64,000 bases of DNA, from NCBI GenBank assembly GCA_951799445.1, contig OX637289.1, positions 46,600,264 through 46,664,263 of the forward strand. Direction: 5' to 3'. Positions 12,308-25,560 of this stretch are shown piece after piece. The first letter of the stretch is position 1; every line of letters begins with the position of its first letter. This DNA is from Pseudisothecium myosuroides (lineage: Eukaryota > Streptophyta > Bryopsida > Hypnales > Lembophyllaceae). The position numbers and the translations under genes are program-made. The notes beneath the pieces were generated by a model, which saw only the letters and a list, made by a program, of their open reading frames with translations, had not been told where the DNA came from and searched no databases.

Positions 12308-15300
12308 GTGCAATATGCTACCTTCAAGACAAACAGACATCAACTTTGGCTACCTTGAGAGTGAGTAGTATAAAAAAGAAAAAAAGAAAGGATTTTGTAA
12401 GTTGTGAAGGATTATTGGGAGTACTACTATAGCACAAAACTGACTAAATAGATGCTAATTCCAGTGTGGAGGAAGTTGCAAATTGGCTATCGAATTCTAT
12501 TGTTTGTTGTAGTTTTGGCTAAAATGTCTCCATTAACGGCCCTGTTTTAAAATATACTAGTAGCGCAAGGATTCTTTTGGTAAAAATTCAGCTAATTTTA
12601 GCCAATTTAGGGATCGTTGGATAGGATCAAGGTTCATTCCATTTAAAATAGACAAGCCTATAACCACCTTGATTTGCAATCTGAATATATATGGGGGCCA
12701 ATTCCAAGAGGGGCACATATTTTTCAGAGGTGTGCGCTTTTTTCCAAATCAAACCCAAGTGGAATTACAATTTTCCAATTAAAATTATAATTTTTTGTGA
12801 ATTTTTCAAGTGGTTTGCCCTAAAATTACAAAACCGCCCATAGAGTGGAGTCATAAACGTCCTACAAACAACCCATAACCGCCTTTCCATGTATGTAATG
12901 GCACTTAATCTTGAAGTGCTTAGACGTCCATATTCTAGACTATGAACAAAGGGCTTCAAGGCACTGTGTAGTCCATCTAACTTCTCATTTATCCAATTTA
13001 ATACTTGAATTTAGAAAAGACAACCTTCCTTAATGGCCCATTTCATGAAATTATAGTAAATGATATTTCTATACAAAGATATAATAAAAAATGTGCAAAA
13101 ATTCAAAAATGGATTGAGGCATTTAGGGGTTAAGTACTCACCAATAAAAGATTGACATGTTATCCGTTATTGGCATTAATGCACTGATTTTGTTAGAAAA
13201 TCAATGGATTTGCACTAATTAATGAACAAATTTGGATGTTTTTCTAGACAGAACTCGGGCCATCAATAGGATGACGGAATTGGTTAGTGAATGGGAATTA
13301 TGTTGGTCTATCTTAAGGATTGAAAAATAATTTGGGGAGCTTAAACTTTTTCAAACATTTTTCAGAATTTTTTTCTTCAAAATCAAATGGAATTAGCATC
13401 TAACCCAAGTTTGTTCATATTTTTGGACCTTTTTAGAATTAGTTATTAATTTTTGAAGTTGAAAGACATAGTCACTAAAAGCGTTCACATTCTAAAATAT
13501 ACACCATTTGTACATTATTAGGTGCAATGAGAAAGCAAAATGTACTTCTATGGAAAAGGACGCTTTCAGAACCCAAGCGCTTCATGGACCTCCTAACTTT
13601 CTGGTAAGGTAAATGCATCTAATTGCGTCCAATTCAACAAATGACAAATCATTAAAGTATAGAATTTTGTTAGATTTTGTTAGAAGTAAAAAGAGTATTT
13701 TATATTCTCTTCTTATGCATATTTGGGACACTATATGAATATGCTATGAATTTCCAAAGCATTGAAAATAGATGTATCTAGACTTTGATGTTACCTATAG
13801 AAAGTGCTTGTTATCTATATAGAGAGAGAAAACTTTTTTGCATTTGAAAGAGTGAACATAGTATTGTTGTTCAAATTTCTAAATAGACTACTCAAATAGA
13901 CAAATATAAGAAAAGATGATAGCAATTGGAATGTATTTTTTTGATAAAGTATGAATTTTTAACAATTATTGAAATGAGCTACCCAAATATCATATGTGAA
14001 GGTTTGATTTGGCATTCAAGTGCTGAAATTGAATTTCCACGTCAAACTCTCAGTGGTCCATGTCACCTCACACCATTCATAAGATGACATGATTGTGGCA
14101 TTTAAAAAAATAGGAAATGACTTAATTTATGCTAAATCTGACCTTCACGTAGGGTAGCCCAATGGATTCAATGGACATCTACAAAACCAACACAAAGTGC
14201 ATCCCAAATGGTCATCATACTTACCTATATTGATTAAAATATTTTTTTGAAACCAACCACTATTCATAACATTAAAATAGTTATTATTTTGATAGTTTTC
14301 CACCCAAAAGGTTGGATTTCTTATGGTGCCAACCATAATTATTAACTCATCCCAATAGTGTCAATCTAGCCACGATTAATCCATAGTAATCCAAATCTCA
14401 ATTCTTTAATCCCTTTCCAAGTGTGTTTTTTCCACGTAAAAAGAGCATGGGTCTTATAATTTTCTCCAATGGAGCAAATTGTATCTTATTCAAAATCTAA
14501 CCGTATAGATGTTTAAAGAGCTTGCTTGCTAGAGTGCATACTAATTTTGAGTGTGAAATTGCATAGGAGTTGTTAGATTATAACAAAAGACATGTATGCT
14601 TTTTATTTTTAGTATGCTGCCCCTCCCCACAATGTTTGATAAATTTGCATATAATTTTTGGGGGAGATTGGAGGTGACATGAACAAGTATAAATAGTGTT
14701 AGCACACTAAAATGCACTTTCCAAGGACTTAATTTCACATGAAAGCTATCAAACTCATTACACAATCCACCTTGCAATTGTTGAAATGTAATTTTTTTTA
14801 TAAGTAGAAATTGCAAATAACTCCAAATCAATAGTTGCATGTTTAAATTTTTAATGGTGAAATTCATGAAAACACTCCATTCTTCCCATTGCAACCATTT
14901 TCAAAGCAAATGGATGAATACAATTTTTTAGATCTCAAATCAAGTGAAATTGATAAGCTTTGCTCAAAGCCGGGAAATCAAGTGAAATTCACAAGCTTTA
15001 CTCTTCCTCTAATGGTACCTATATGCCTTTGAGGACCTCTTAAAAATCAAATATTTACCTTTTTCAATGAAAAATAAAAGCTTCCAATAGTTAACCTTTA
15101 ATACTACCCATAAATTTTTTTAAACAATCAAAAGAATTTAACCGACCACACCTAAACAAGCCTAAAATTTTGCAACAACCATATATGGTTGCTTAGGCAA
15201 TTAGGGGTTAAGAATGTGTATTTTAGATTGAAGGCATCGTTGTTATGATGAGGTCATTCATAACTCGTGAGAATGAGCAAAAAGCAAAGCGTCTAGACCG

Positions 15301-15400
15301 GAATCATCTACTGTACCTAAATTCTATAACTCAACAAGTTTTTTGAATCACATGGAGCAAAGTGTCTAGAATGGAATCTTCCACCTTAATTCTTTAGTAT
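12308..15400. other. AT-rich intergenic DNA
   Basis: No exon chain or conserved protein is seen. Near the right end, a roughly 70-bp stretch is duplicated in tandem (AGTGTCTAGA / CAACAAGTTT..TTGAATCACAT around 15285 and 15360). The short ORFs present look random. Confidence 0.5.
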
Positions 15401-16224
15401 ATTCAACAAGTTTCTTGAATCACATTCAATAAGGACTATAGAACCGCAAGACTCTGTCCCTAGTGGGAGGAAAGGAATTAGTTTTTCACCTTCTTGCAGT
15501 GAGAACAGAGACTTTTGTAGGAAGTAGACTCACAACATTGAAAACCTCAGGTAGACTCTGCCGTTGTGGGACAGAGCCAACAAACTGGTCTAGATTATTA
15601 TCTTCCCTAATCACCGGTGACAACAGAACAGTACTGTACGGCTAGAATTGTCACTAAGTTACAGGACTGCTAAACCCATCTGCGCACCAACTTCAGGCCG
15701 AAGTTGTAGAGCTCAATGTCGATCCCTATGTAACATGAAGTAATCGACTTCAAAGGGCTTGTGAGACAAGGTTAAGACTGTAAAAGCCTGATTACAATTT
15801 TGAAGGCCTGAAAATTTGGCTGCTGTATGGCAGAAACAAGACAACTTCCAATATTAAAAAACACTTCAGACCGATATATTGCGACTATGTGACCAAAATA
15901 TCGCGGTGACAAGTAACTCTATGGCCAAATCAGGTCTAGAGTTCTCAAGAGTGCCCCCAAAACCGGTGAGTGAAGCAACTCGATTGACGCATATAATTAG
16001 GTACCACGCTCCAACAAAGCTACAATATATTTTCACATTCAATCCTAAGATGTATTTCAGAAATTTACCAGCCTCGCCAACTGCAGTAACTATCTTCAAC
16101 GCAAATGGCCGCTTCCAATGCATTTCTGGTACAAATGAATTTGTCTTGGTCTCCTCTGGGCTTTCTACAGGAGTCTTGGCCATGCCGTTTATTTGGATAG
16201 AAAGGGCTAAGTGATACAAAATTG
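15401..16224 (-). other. 3' flank / probable 3' UTR of HISN2
   Basis: This follows the HISN2 stop codon and is richer in GC than the intergenic DNA beyond it. A minus-strand frame with an internal ATG at 16183 (MAKTPVESPEETK) is open to 15866, but it has no recognisable domain and a splice-donor-like GGTAAA after 47 codons. I treat it as untranslated sequence, or a possible unrecognised small exon. Confidence 0.35.
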
Positions 16225-18569
16225 TTAATTAGCAGTTGGCTTGGACGGTCGCTTGCTCTTCTCCTCGATACCAGATTGAGCAAAACGCTTGCGTAACGTA
16301 GCCATCACCTCTTCCATCTTGACATCTTGAATTGACAGAAACACCATAGAATGATACAAGACATCTGCCATCTCCGAAATTGTCCGTTCTCTTCCTTCCG
16401 ATGCTTCCAGAGTCTGGCACAGCTCAGATGCTTCTTCCCTACATGGAATAACGAACAGATGAAAAATTATGTCTACATACAGGTCATGGATTCGAATCTC
16501 ACTTGGAAATGATAATGAAAACTGTCAAGCTATTCTAGACAACACTGACAACCAAAATAGAAACGACCACTAACAAGATCTATTCAAGCCAACCCTCAAT
16601 GCGAAACTTCAAAAGGAGAACGATAAACTGCAAAATAATGGATTCTAGATAAATGAACCAAAGGTCAAACCAAGCATACCGAATCTTTGAACATAACAAC
16701 TTGGGATCTTGCTGCAAACGCCTTGTCCATGATGGTTTTGAACCGGGGGAGACTTCCTCAGTTTTCCGTTTCGCAATTAAATCCTCTAATGCATACAAGG
16801 TCGACGCAAGCAGCTTTGGCTCACTCTATACAGCAAAATAATTCCTATCAGAACCTGGTCATAAAAACAAAACGAGACCTCCTTGGCTAGAGTTATAAAG
16901 GACCCTATACACCCGAAGGTCGGATTTGAATGATAGCATGCAGAGTAAAAATCCTGCTGTCGTCGAACTGTTAGTGCCTTCACCCGACGTCATGCTTGCT
17001 GGTAAGTACAAAACCTCCTCTTGCAACCCGAACGAGCATCATTTCCCGTCAGAGATTCTGTTCAGTAAAACACAAAAAGACAAAGACATAAAAGCTGATA
17101 CTAACCTGAGGTACAGAAGTGAAATAGCATGTCTCTGCACCAGTGTGGCATGTGGGACCATCAGGCTGCCCTAGATATATGATCTGAACCACAGTTGCAA
17201 TGGATAAACTCTACATGAGCTTCAATGCCGTCTTGTCAGCACCACTGAAATCTACATAACCTCTATATGACACCTGAATACTAATGATTACATACAGATA
17301 TCACATGGAGAAAACTTGACCCTAAGCCCTAAACCCACAGCTGCAAAAATATCTCAAATACACAAAATACTCCCTTAATAACTGGACACCAGAATTTCAA
17401 ATCTCAGATTGTCCACTCTCAGTGACAAAAGATTGTGTAGAAAGATCAATAGAAGGACAAGACATACAGAATCACGGTCACAGTCCACAGATATATCTTG
17501 AACATGAATGAAGTTGTTGGAAGTCTCGCCTTTCGTCCATAGTTGTGAACGACTTCGACTATAAAAAGTCGCACGACGGGATGCTATAGTTGCTGAAATT
17601 GCATCACGGTTGGAAAAGCCTTGCATAAGAATTGCGCCAGTATCCACATTTTGAGCAATGGTAGCCACCAGCCCGTTCTTATCCCATTTTAACGAATCCA
17701 GAAACGACTCCACCTAGACACAACACCAGACAATATTAGAAGAGTTCACAGTGATTCAAATGCCAGTCGTCATCCAACCGGGCCTTCAATCTCTGAAGAA
17801 CTCTCTGAGATTAGAACTCGAAGAATTTTAAATGGAGATACCAACATATGCTTCAAACAATGAGAAACCGCCGAATAAACCCTAAACCCTGACATTAAGC
17901 TGGGAGAGAAGTTGCCATTTCACATCGACATTTGATGAAACAGCAATGCTCCAATGCAACATTTTGTAAAATGAAACGCGAGAAACAACCTCTAAAGAAT
18001 TCTCTCCGAATAGCACTTAAAGAACGTAAATCTCAAGATACCGACATATCCTCAAAATTAGAGAAACCGCCGGACGTACGGCATAAACCCTAAACCCTGA
18101 CAGTGACATCCGTTGCCATTCGCCATTTGAATTCAACATTTGACACAGCAAGGAACACAGAAATTCTGCAAAGCAGAGTCTTGTACCATGAAACCCTAAA
18201 CCCGGTCTCTAAATTCGTCGAGGAAGCAAGAGCCAAGAACAAGACCATTTTCTGCCTCCCCTGAACGGGTCGAGATTAGATGCGAGCAGAAGAGAGCATG
18301 AAGCGAAAGAGACAAACCTCAGGATTCGAGACGGGCTCGGCTCTGGCCAGCTCCCCTGCCATCGCTACGATGACACCACATTCTAAGCGGCTCTGTCGAC
18401 GCGTCGTCGTCGTCGTCCAGCGCAGAGTATGCGACAGTGGGCACACAGCGAAAGAACGCAACTGCAGTGAGCCCGTTGCAAATCCGGCTGAGGGAGTTCG
18501 CGAGGCGGACGCAGCAGCCGTTGTGCAAGAGAAGGCGGGGTGGAGCAGCGTGATCGCCATAGCTGCCAC
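16225..18569 (-). CDS. HISN2: Histidine biosynthesis bifunctional phosphoribosyl-AMP cyclohydrolase / phosphoribosyl-ATP pyrophosphatase, plastid (five exons)
   Basis: The enzyme catalyses the second and third steps of histidine synthesis, converting phosphoribosyl-ATP to ProFAR in the plastid stroma. Exons on the minus strand are 18569-18318, 17713-17468, 17183-17106, 16825-16680 and 16438-16225. They total 936 nt (311 residues) and all junctions are in frame with GT-AG sites. Exon 1 encodes a Ser/Thr/Ala/Arg-rich transit peptide. Exon 2 starts the HisI-type cyclohydrolase domain (LKWDKNGLVATIAQN, SRSRSQLWTKGETS, VDCDRDS). Exon 3 finishes it with LGQPDGPTCHTGAETCYF, carrying the metal-binding Cys/His residues. 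Exons 4-5 encode the HisE-type pyrophosphohydrolase (LYALEDLIAKRK, KPSWTRRL, KIREEASEL, EMADVLYHSMV) and end SGIEEK plus a basic tail. All key motifs are intact, so it is probably functional. The domain order is that of plants and some bacteria. Confidence 0.93.
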
Positions 18570-18607
18570 TTTGAAGGAATCTTTGCGTCTTGGAGTATGC
18601 GAGTGAC

Positions 18608-18720
18608 AAGCAGCGTGTTTGAGAAATTGGTGGCCGTCGGCGGCCGTCAGCGGCCGTCGGAGTTCCAGTTTTGCCGCCGGCTTGACCGGGTCACCAGCGG
18701 CGGTCGGCGTTACATCCGCG
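18608..18720. promoter_or_regulatory. GC-rich 5' flank of HISN2 with GGCCGTCRG repeats
   Basis: Just upstream of the HISN2 start codon, GGCCGTCGG-type units recur several times (18632-18660), in a sharp GC-rich island compared with the AT-rich DNA further out. Position suggests core promoter or 5' UTR. Telomere-like CCCTAAACCC words also occur inside HISN2 intron 1 (near 17880 and 18085). Confidence 0.4.
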
Positions 18721-18919
18721 GCAGGTCGCCAAGCGTTAATGTGACAACAAAATCAAACATCAAGTCGCGTGTTCCATTTTGTCACTACTTCCATGGCATT
18801 ATTCACCACACTAATAATGATATTTAGTGTTTGTCACGCTATTTCCAAACTTTAATGCTAAATGTCAACATGAACACTATTTGTCAACTATTGTGGTTTT
18901 TAGTAGTATCCGTGTTGAC

Positions 18920-19047
18920 CAGGGCTTTTTTTTTGGACTCGTGTCCTTCCCTCTGGCATCACTGCACTGGCCAGTTTTTAGAGGGATAGAGCCGTAGTGG
19001 TCAGATTTGGCGGAATCTGGCAAAATTTCGCCAGAAAAAAAGCCTTG
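18920..19047. mobile_element. hAT-type MITE (CAGGGCTTTTTT family), duplication GTGTTGAC
   Basis: This 128-bp element starts CAGGGCTTTTTTTTT and ends AAAAAAAGCCTTG. Both sides carry GTGTTGAC (18912-18919 and 19048-19055), an exact 8-bp duplication typical of hAT. The interior matches 24733-24857 in the opposite orientation (TGGCAAAATTTCGCCAGA). It is inserted about 350 bp upstream of the HISN2 start codon. Confidence 0.85.
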
Positions 19048-19055
19048 GTGTTGAC

Positions 19056-20500
19056 ATGTAATACACTAAATGTCAAGAATACCACCAATGTTCTTGAACG
19101 TCAACCTCAATATTATTTGCTTACTAGATAAGAATTAGCTTGAGTCAAGTCGTTTAGGAAAGCATGCATTTAAAAAAAAAAAAAGTGGACTTACTTTTTT
19201 GGGTCATACAAAGGGATAAGTTTTTTATATCTTCAACAGTGTTTTGGAGACCAGTGTCACTTGCTACACAATGTTATGTATATATGAGTGAAAAAATTTA
19301 GTTTATATTTTCATAAATGAAACCACATGTTTATTGTAAGTCGTAGATTTTTTAGATTTAATGGTGATGATTTGAAATTATATTGATTTTTGGAAGAAAA
19401 AAAAGTGAAGAAATTTATAATCTAATTAAAAATTAGCTCAAAAAATCTAAAATTTTAATGACTTATTGAAGACATGTAATTACATCTTTAAAAAATATAA
19501 TAAAGAACATTCAACTATATATATAGTTGCAAAATAGAAGCACACAAAGAAAAAAACTCTGAAGTTTGAAAAATGTAGTCACAGGCCTATTCTTTTATGC
19601 TTGAGGGTTAACATAAACTCTAACATCTTAATTCTGAAATGCGAGAGATAGCATATTGTGTCTTTTGGATGATTTTAGTGAAGCTTCAAGGGTGGAAAAA
19701 ATCATTTCTTTCATTTTTTCTATCAATTTTTTTAGGGGAGTTGCTCGAATTCAATTTCATTAAAAGATATTTTATATTCTTTCCTTTTAGTATATTTTGA
19801 CTTTTCTACATAAGAAAATGGCAAGTCCATAGATCACCGTGTAGTGTATTTTGACAATCATTCTCCTTTCTTTGGATTTGAATTTAAGCCCAAAAAATGA
19901 TCTTTTTTTCAATTTGAGACCAACTAATAAAATGAAGCTCATCAACTCTAATTTTCTTATTTCAACTTGAAATTTTGAAAAATTACTAAATTTGAACATT
20001 GGATTGCAATTTGAACGTTGGAATATTAATGTTCTAATTTTAAAACAATATGGTAATGTTTTGCACCATGGTGTTTTACACTATAATATACACCTTTAAA
20101 AAAATTCAAATTTTTAAACACATTTTTTATTTGATATCAATTTAATTAATTTTTTATTCAAAACATTCACAATAATTTCAAAATTTTCATAAATAATCTG
20201 AAATTCTTACAACTTACAGAAAACGTGTAATTACATCTCTGAAAAATAAATACAAAAACATTTCAAACGTTTATACCTGAGTAAATTGTTTTCTTTTCAT
20301 ATGAACTACTCTGTCTAAATGTCAACATTCCATCAATAGGGCGTTGACGGTGTGTGGAATGCGTAGATGTTCACTTCAGACTTCAGAGACACATTGGAAG
20401 TCAAACATTGTTGACTATGCAAGGGCAACTCTACACTGGGTTCTCTTATTAAGCTAGTCGGTGTGTGTGACGTAAAGCACTCTGAAGGCTGCGGCTATTA
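19056..20500. other. AT-rich intergenic DNA
   Basis: No gene, exon chain or element with clear ends is recognised. Poly-A and poly-T runs are frequent. Confidence 0.5.
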
Positions 20501-20584
20501 AAAAACCACTCAGATTATGGATCGTAACGCATTTGTAATAGTACCGGGCACTATTATCAGCCTGCCCCTCGTGCTTAACACAGC

Positions 20585-20697
20585 GGGAGGGCCTCCCCCC
20601 ACAGGCTTCCTGTCGTGTGAGGGTCCCTCAGGCTCGGGCTCCTGCCCTCGCCTTCGGGGCCCTCACACGACGGGAAGCCTTCGGGGGGAGGCCTCCC
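20585..20697. repeat. GC-rich long hairpin in AT-rich DNA
   Basis: The left arm (from 20585, GGGAGGGCCTCCCCCC then GGCTTCCTGTCGTGTGAGGG) pairs with the right arm ending at 20697 (CCCTCACACGACGGGAAGCC then GGGGGGAGGCCTCCC). Arms are about 42 bp with only a few mismatches, around a roughly 28-base loop that is itself GC-rich. The base composition differs sharply from the flanks. It could be a foldback MITE or a piece of organelle-type repeat. No target duplication was identified. Confidence 0.7.
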
Positions 20698-21101
20698 ACT
20701 ATACATTAGTTACTAATTACTGTTTATCACTCTTTTAAATTAGTGTAGTTTGAAATGCTATTGTTTTGTACGAATTTTCACCAAAATAAAACTTCATATT
20801 ACCACTAATTTTGCACCCTTACTTATAAGATAAATCAATGTTAGTGTTGAGAAGCAAAACTAATCTCTCTTTGACACAATCATGAGCAATTATTTTTTAT
20901 TTTTTTCAATTTTCTAATATAGCAATTAGTTGCGATCTTTGCTAGAGCGACGCAGCATTTACACCTATAATCATAGATGAACATATATAATGTGGTTGAA
21001 ATGATATTTATTCATCTAAAATTGTGTACAATAATTCAAATTCATCGATATATTCACTCAAAAATGACAACATCACTCCACTGAACTATAATACATTTTG
21101 G

Positions 21102-21664
21102 CTCGGGGGGGGCACCTAGTATTTTACTACAAACCACGTGCGAACAAGTGGTTTCTAATGAACTATAATTTCAACTTAAAATTTTGAGGGTTGCTTAATA
21201 ATGACTATAGGTTTCTATTGCCAAAATTTCAAACTAAAATAATAGTTGAAATGATTTGTACAAGAGGTTGAAAATGGCCTAAAACAGCATGTTTTTCAAC
21301 TCAAATATTTATAGAGATCACATTTAGATGACCATTGCATCAATACTCAACTCAAAATGAACTTTCAATAGAGAGCTATTTTTAGGAATTTTTTGTTCAT
21401 TTTTTAGACAATTTTTTAGGATATAATATAGGGGTGTGAAAGTTATTTTTCAGTTGTACAGTGTATCTAATTACTTCAAAAATTTGTAACTAATTATCAT
21501 TAACAAATAAAAATATCAATAATTCAAAACATAAACTTTTGAAGTAGGAAAATCTAGTCATATTTTTTTATTTCATTTTATTTAAATTTTAGGATATAAT
21601 ATAGGGGGTCCAAAGTTTTGTTCGCACGTGTTTTCTAATGGACACTCTAAGTGACCTCCCCGAG
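21102..21664. mobile_element. 563-bp MITE, duplication CATTTTGG
   Basis: Ends are CTCGGGG and CCCCGAG with roughly 50-bp imperfect terminal inverted repeats (GTCACTTAG and CACGTGCGAACAA words). CATTTTGG flanks it at 21094-21101 and 21665-21672. It is a near-identical inverted copy of 47461-48024, so the family moved recently. The interior has no coding frame. Confidence 0.9.
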
Positions 21665-21672
21665 CATTTTGG

Positions 21673-22160
21673 CAATATTTTTTTCAAAATATAGTTGAAT
21701 TCAACTGGATTCTTTTTAAACAATAAGTTGCAAGAAAAACAATGCTTGATCATGAGTGGGAGTGACTCCATGTCTTTAAGTGATTCAACAATTTTTTTTT
21801 TTTTTTTGAACCACATGGACAATTTCCATTGAAAGGAGAAACAGTACAGCAAACTAGGAGCAAAGCCCCGGCGACCTTTTTTAAATTTTGTGATTCAACA
21901 ATTTCAATTACTGGTATACACGCATTTCCCTTTCCCTTTCCCTTTCCTATTCTTGAGTTGAAGTTGTCATATACTTTGCTTTTTCATAAGCATTGGACCG
22001 GCAAAATTTACAAATTGAAGTACCTACTAGGTAGATATAACGTTAATTTTGGCACCAAAAATTGTCGACACCAAAATTGTCAGCACCAAAAATTGTCGGC
22101 CTAATTGGCTTAGGAATCTAGAGTTAGACTTTAAGAATATTTTAATAAAACCATTTTTTT
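21673..22160. other. AT-rich DNA with short simple repeats
   Basis: It contains a poly-T run near 21792, a (CCCTTT)n tract at 21925-21946, and three copies of a roughly 14-bp unit CACCAAAATTGTCG at 22050-22100. No gene is recognised. Confidence 0.5.
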
Positions 22161-22310
22161 ATAATTTTGTTAAAATGGCAATATTTTTTTTAAATGGCAT
22201 GAAAACAGTTCAGAGCGTCTGTCTTGAAATCTTTACCACTCCTAGATGGTGAAAATTGCACACCGTCAAAGTGGCACTTGGAATACTGTCATTTTAACAA
22301 AATTGCCCAT
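22161..22310. mobile_element. MITE copy of the GGGCAATTTCGTTAAAA family (degenerate)
   Basis: The right end TTTTAACAAAATTGCCCAT and the interior words AAAACAGTT, CACCGTCAAAGTGGCACTTG and GGAATAC match 27799-27992 in the opposite orientation. The left terminal repeat has decayed. It is non-coding. Confidence 0.6.
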
Positions 22311-24724
22311 AACTACTATCCCTTTTAGATCTTAGAATTTGATATACTGATCTATGGACTTTCAACAATGTTTAGTGAAATTTCCATATAAGAATTTTAA
22401 GCAAATGAAAAGAATAGAAAATTCTTGTCTAAATTTTCATAATACCTAAAAGAACCAGATGTCCAAATTTTGAACAAAGGATGAAATACAAACATGTCTC
22501 AAGCACACAAGATTTTAGTACTCTCATTCATCTAAATATTTTTTGATTCTTGTATTAGTTTATTTACATTTGTATGACATTGATTTTTGGAAATTTTTTG
22601 TGCAAATATTCTATAGCTCAAGGGGTACAAATAAGATTGACCTCAAAAAGTAATTTTTTTGTAAATAAAAAATGGCCTTTCAAAATCAATTTGAGTAAGT
22701 AAATAAAACAAAAATCTTAAAACATCACCCTAATTAGAGTTTAATATTTTGAACTTAAATAAAAAAAGACATCATGAAAATTAGAAATATTTAATTAGTG
22801 GTTGTTTGTCAAAGGAATTTTTGGTTTCAAAATGAATTGAAAAATATTAGTTAGTGCAACAATTGATCCATATGTATGGATTCAATCTATAGAATTTTTT
22901 TTAGAACTTTCATTTGAAAGACATCATCAAACTAATATTCTAAATTGCATTTTCTAATATATCTTTACAAATTTGGAGGTCTCAACTAGCTCCTATTTAA
23001 AGGGGTTAAAGAGAGTTGTTTGGCCAACTAGCGAAGTTTTCTACTATAAATATTATCAATATGAGTAAAAATTGTACCAAATATAACATTCAATAGCCTT
23101 CATGTCTATTACCATTCCTTCATTCACCCTACTCATCACATTAAGCCTCCACCTATCTGCTTAGCTACTGATGAAGTATTGTTGGTTTGGAATATTCCAC
23201 ACCATCTATTGTAGAACTAAAGCAGTGACAATGCATGCTACTAAATGTTCTGAGTAAGGTAGAACAATCCATAGCAGTCAAAAGACTCATGATGGATACC
23301 CAATATGGTTTGTTTTCAAATTTCAATAAATAAAATTCGGACCACAATCATTGTCTTAGGTGACAATAATGGAGTGATTAGTGACCTCAGTAGGAGCTTC
23401 AAACTTTTCAATGTTAATTCATTGTAATAAGTAACTTTTTGAGGCCTTCCACGTTAGAAAATATTGTGATTGTTTTAGATGAATAAGATGACCATTATGG
23501 ATACACATCTTGTTGGTTTTGGAGTCGTCTACACTCTTTTGGGCAATTCTCTTGAAAAATTCATAACATATCCATACACTTGTCAAAAAAATATAATTTC
23601 AATTGCTCTGGCCATTTTTCACACTAGTCTTTATGTGGGAAAAAATTAAAAAAAATTCAGCTATGGCATGAGGGCAAACTCCTAATACTGATTGCAATGG
23701 GCTTTTTTACCTTGTTGTTAGTTGCTACAAATTGGATTGGAAATGCAGGATTTCAAAGTTAATTTGTATATTGATTTTGCTGGTTTTGAAAAACCATTAG
23801 AAATAATGTTTGTATAGCTCATCTCTCCATGAATGAATTGACAAAAATCCAGCCATGACTATAGGGGAGGCAACCGATTCCTGATCCCCCCACTGTGGCA
23901 ACATAGGGTGCTTTGTTTCCGTGTATTTCCAGAGGAATAAATGACCAATTTTGACGATCAATTATTGGTCAACAATTAACCATCACACGAATGAAGTATT
24001 GTCCATTTTGTTTCCATCTTGATCACAATTGGAGAAACCATCTCACCAGAATAGAAAATACTTGGTCTACAGCTCAAAAATTCATGGTAATTTCATTTTG
24101 CGATACAAAAATCTGGAAAATTATGGAAAACTTTTGCTGTCTATTTTTGCACATTGATAAATTGACCACCCCTCCAGATATGTGGAAATGCTTATTTGAT
24201 CGGAAATGGATTGCCTCCCCTAGTACTATATTGTACTGTACAGTGGGATTCAATTCATTTACAAATTTTTCACTATTAGTTTTTTGTAGAAAGTTTATCA
24301 ACTTCAGGAAGCTCTAGCATGCTTGAAAATGAACCGATTTTGAAACTGCAAATTGCATTGGAATTGCAATGAAGTGCACTTCAACTTCGTAACAAGTGAA
24401 AGAGGAATAATTTAAAATCATATAACAATTTGGATGTCTTCTATACACTATCTACCATTTCATAGAGACCCTCTAGAAGATAGTCAAAGATTTTTTGCAA
24501 TGAGTTGAAGAACAAGCAAGAAATCATCAAAGCAATTCAAGTGGTATGAGCTGAAGTATCTCTAAAGCAATTGTGAAGGTTCATTTCTAATACGGACCAT
24601 TAAATGCAAGTTGTAATTTTCACAAATGGTGGCAATACTAGATAGTAGATAGAGTATAGAAAACATCAAACTCTTTGTATGATTTTCAGTTACATATATG
24701 TATTTGTAATGATGATGAAGTAGA
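22311..24724. other. AT-rich intergenic DNA
   Basis: No conserved protein, exon chain or bounded element is recognised. The longest frame (about 108 codons near 23991) looks like chance. Confidence 0.5.
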
Positions 24725-24732
24725 CTTTAGTG

Positions 24733-24857
24733 CAGGGCTTTTTTTTTTGGCAAAATTTCGCCAGATTCTGCCAAATCTGGCCACTGCAGCTCTATCCCTC
24801 CAAAAACTGGCATGTGTAGTGAAGCCAAAGGGACACGGGTCCAAAAAAAAAGCCCTG
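24733..24857. mobile_element. hAT-type MITE (CAGGGCTTTTTT family), duplication CTTTAGTG
   Basis: This 125-bp element starts CAGGGCTTTTTTTTTT and ends AAAAAAAAAGCCCTG. CTTTAGTG is repeated exactly on both sides (24725-24732 and 24858-24865). It is the same family as 18920-19047, inverted. Confidence 0.9.
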
Positions 24858-24865
24858 CTTTAGTG

Positions 24866-25560
24866 TGATTCCAATACAATTCGAAATTTGAAATTTCGTT
24901 CATTTTTTAGCTCACACAGGCCTCCCAAAGTAAACCTAATCTCAACAGGATGCAAAAATTTGTAAATGAACTGTATCCCACTAGAGTTGTCAAAAATCTG
25001 CAGCCATGGTTGTACCATATAAGCTTACCCAGACGTCAGTTTCCACATTTGAGGAAAATCACTCTAGTTGAATGTAGAAACAAAGAATGCCTCTAGTGAT
25101 TCAATATAATGGGAGTATTCTGGTGACTACCTTGATCATAGGGGGCTTCGTCTTTTCAAGGTTAACCTTATAACAACACGGCCAACTAAAAGAGTTGCCG
25201 ACGGATGACATAAAATCTTTCTATGCTATGTTGGACAAAAGTGCAGATATTTATCCTTGGAATTTTGTGTGAAAAGGGGAGGTGTTATACATTAGTTTGA
25301 CCTCCAATGACTGCTCTTGGATTTCTCTTTTTTCTCTTCAAACACATGGACAATTTTCATTGAATGGCCGGGAAATATGACACAGAACCAGACAGGCAAG
25401 CCCTCCGCTGAAGATTTTTAAATTATTTTTCACTACTTTTCAGTTTTTTTACAGATTTTCCACAACTAACTCTTGGATTTTTTTGAAACAAATGATTCAC
25501 ACGGGATCAAAAGGATGATTTCCTTGGTGACCAGCCAGCCCGGCGTTCCAGGTTTCAAAA
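24866..25560. other. Intergenic DNA, mostly AT-rich
   Basis: Nothing recognised apart from poly-T runs. The composition becomes GC-richer from about 25.5 kb onward. Confidence 0.5.

Noticed and set aside
15866..16219. Minus-strand ORF after HISN2
   Set aside because: Begins within the HISN2 last exon or 3' flank, no domain; more likely 3' UTR.
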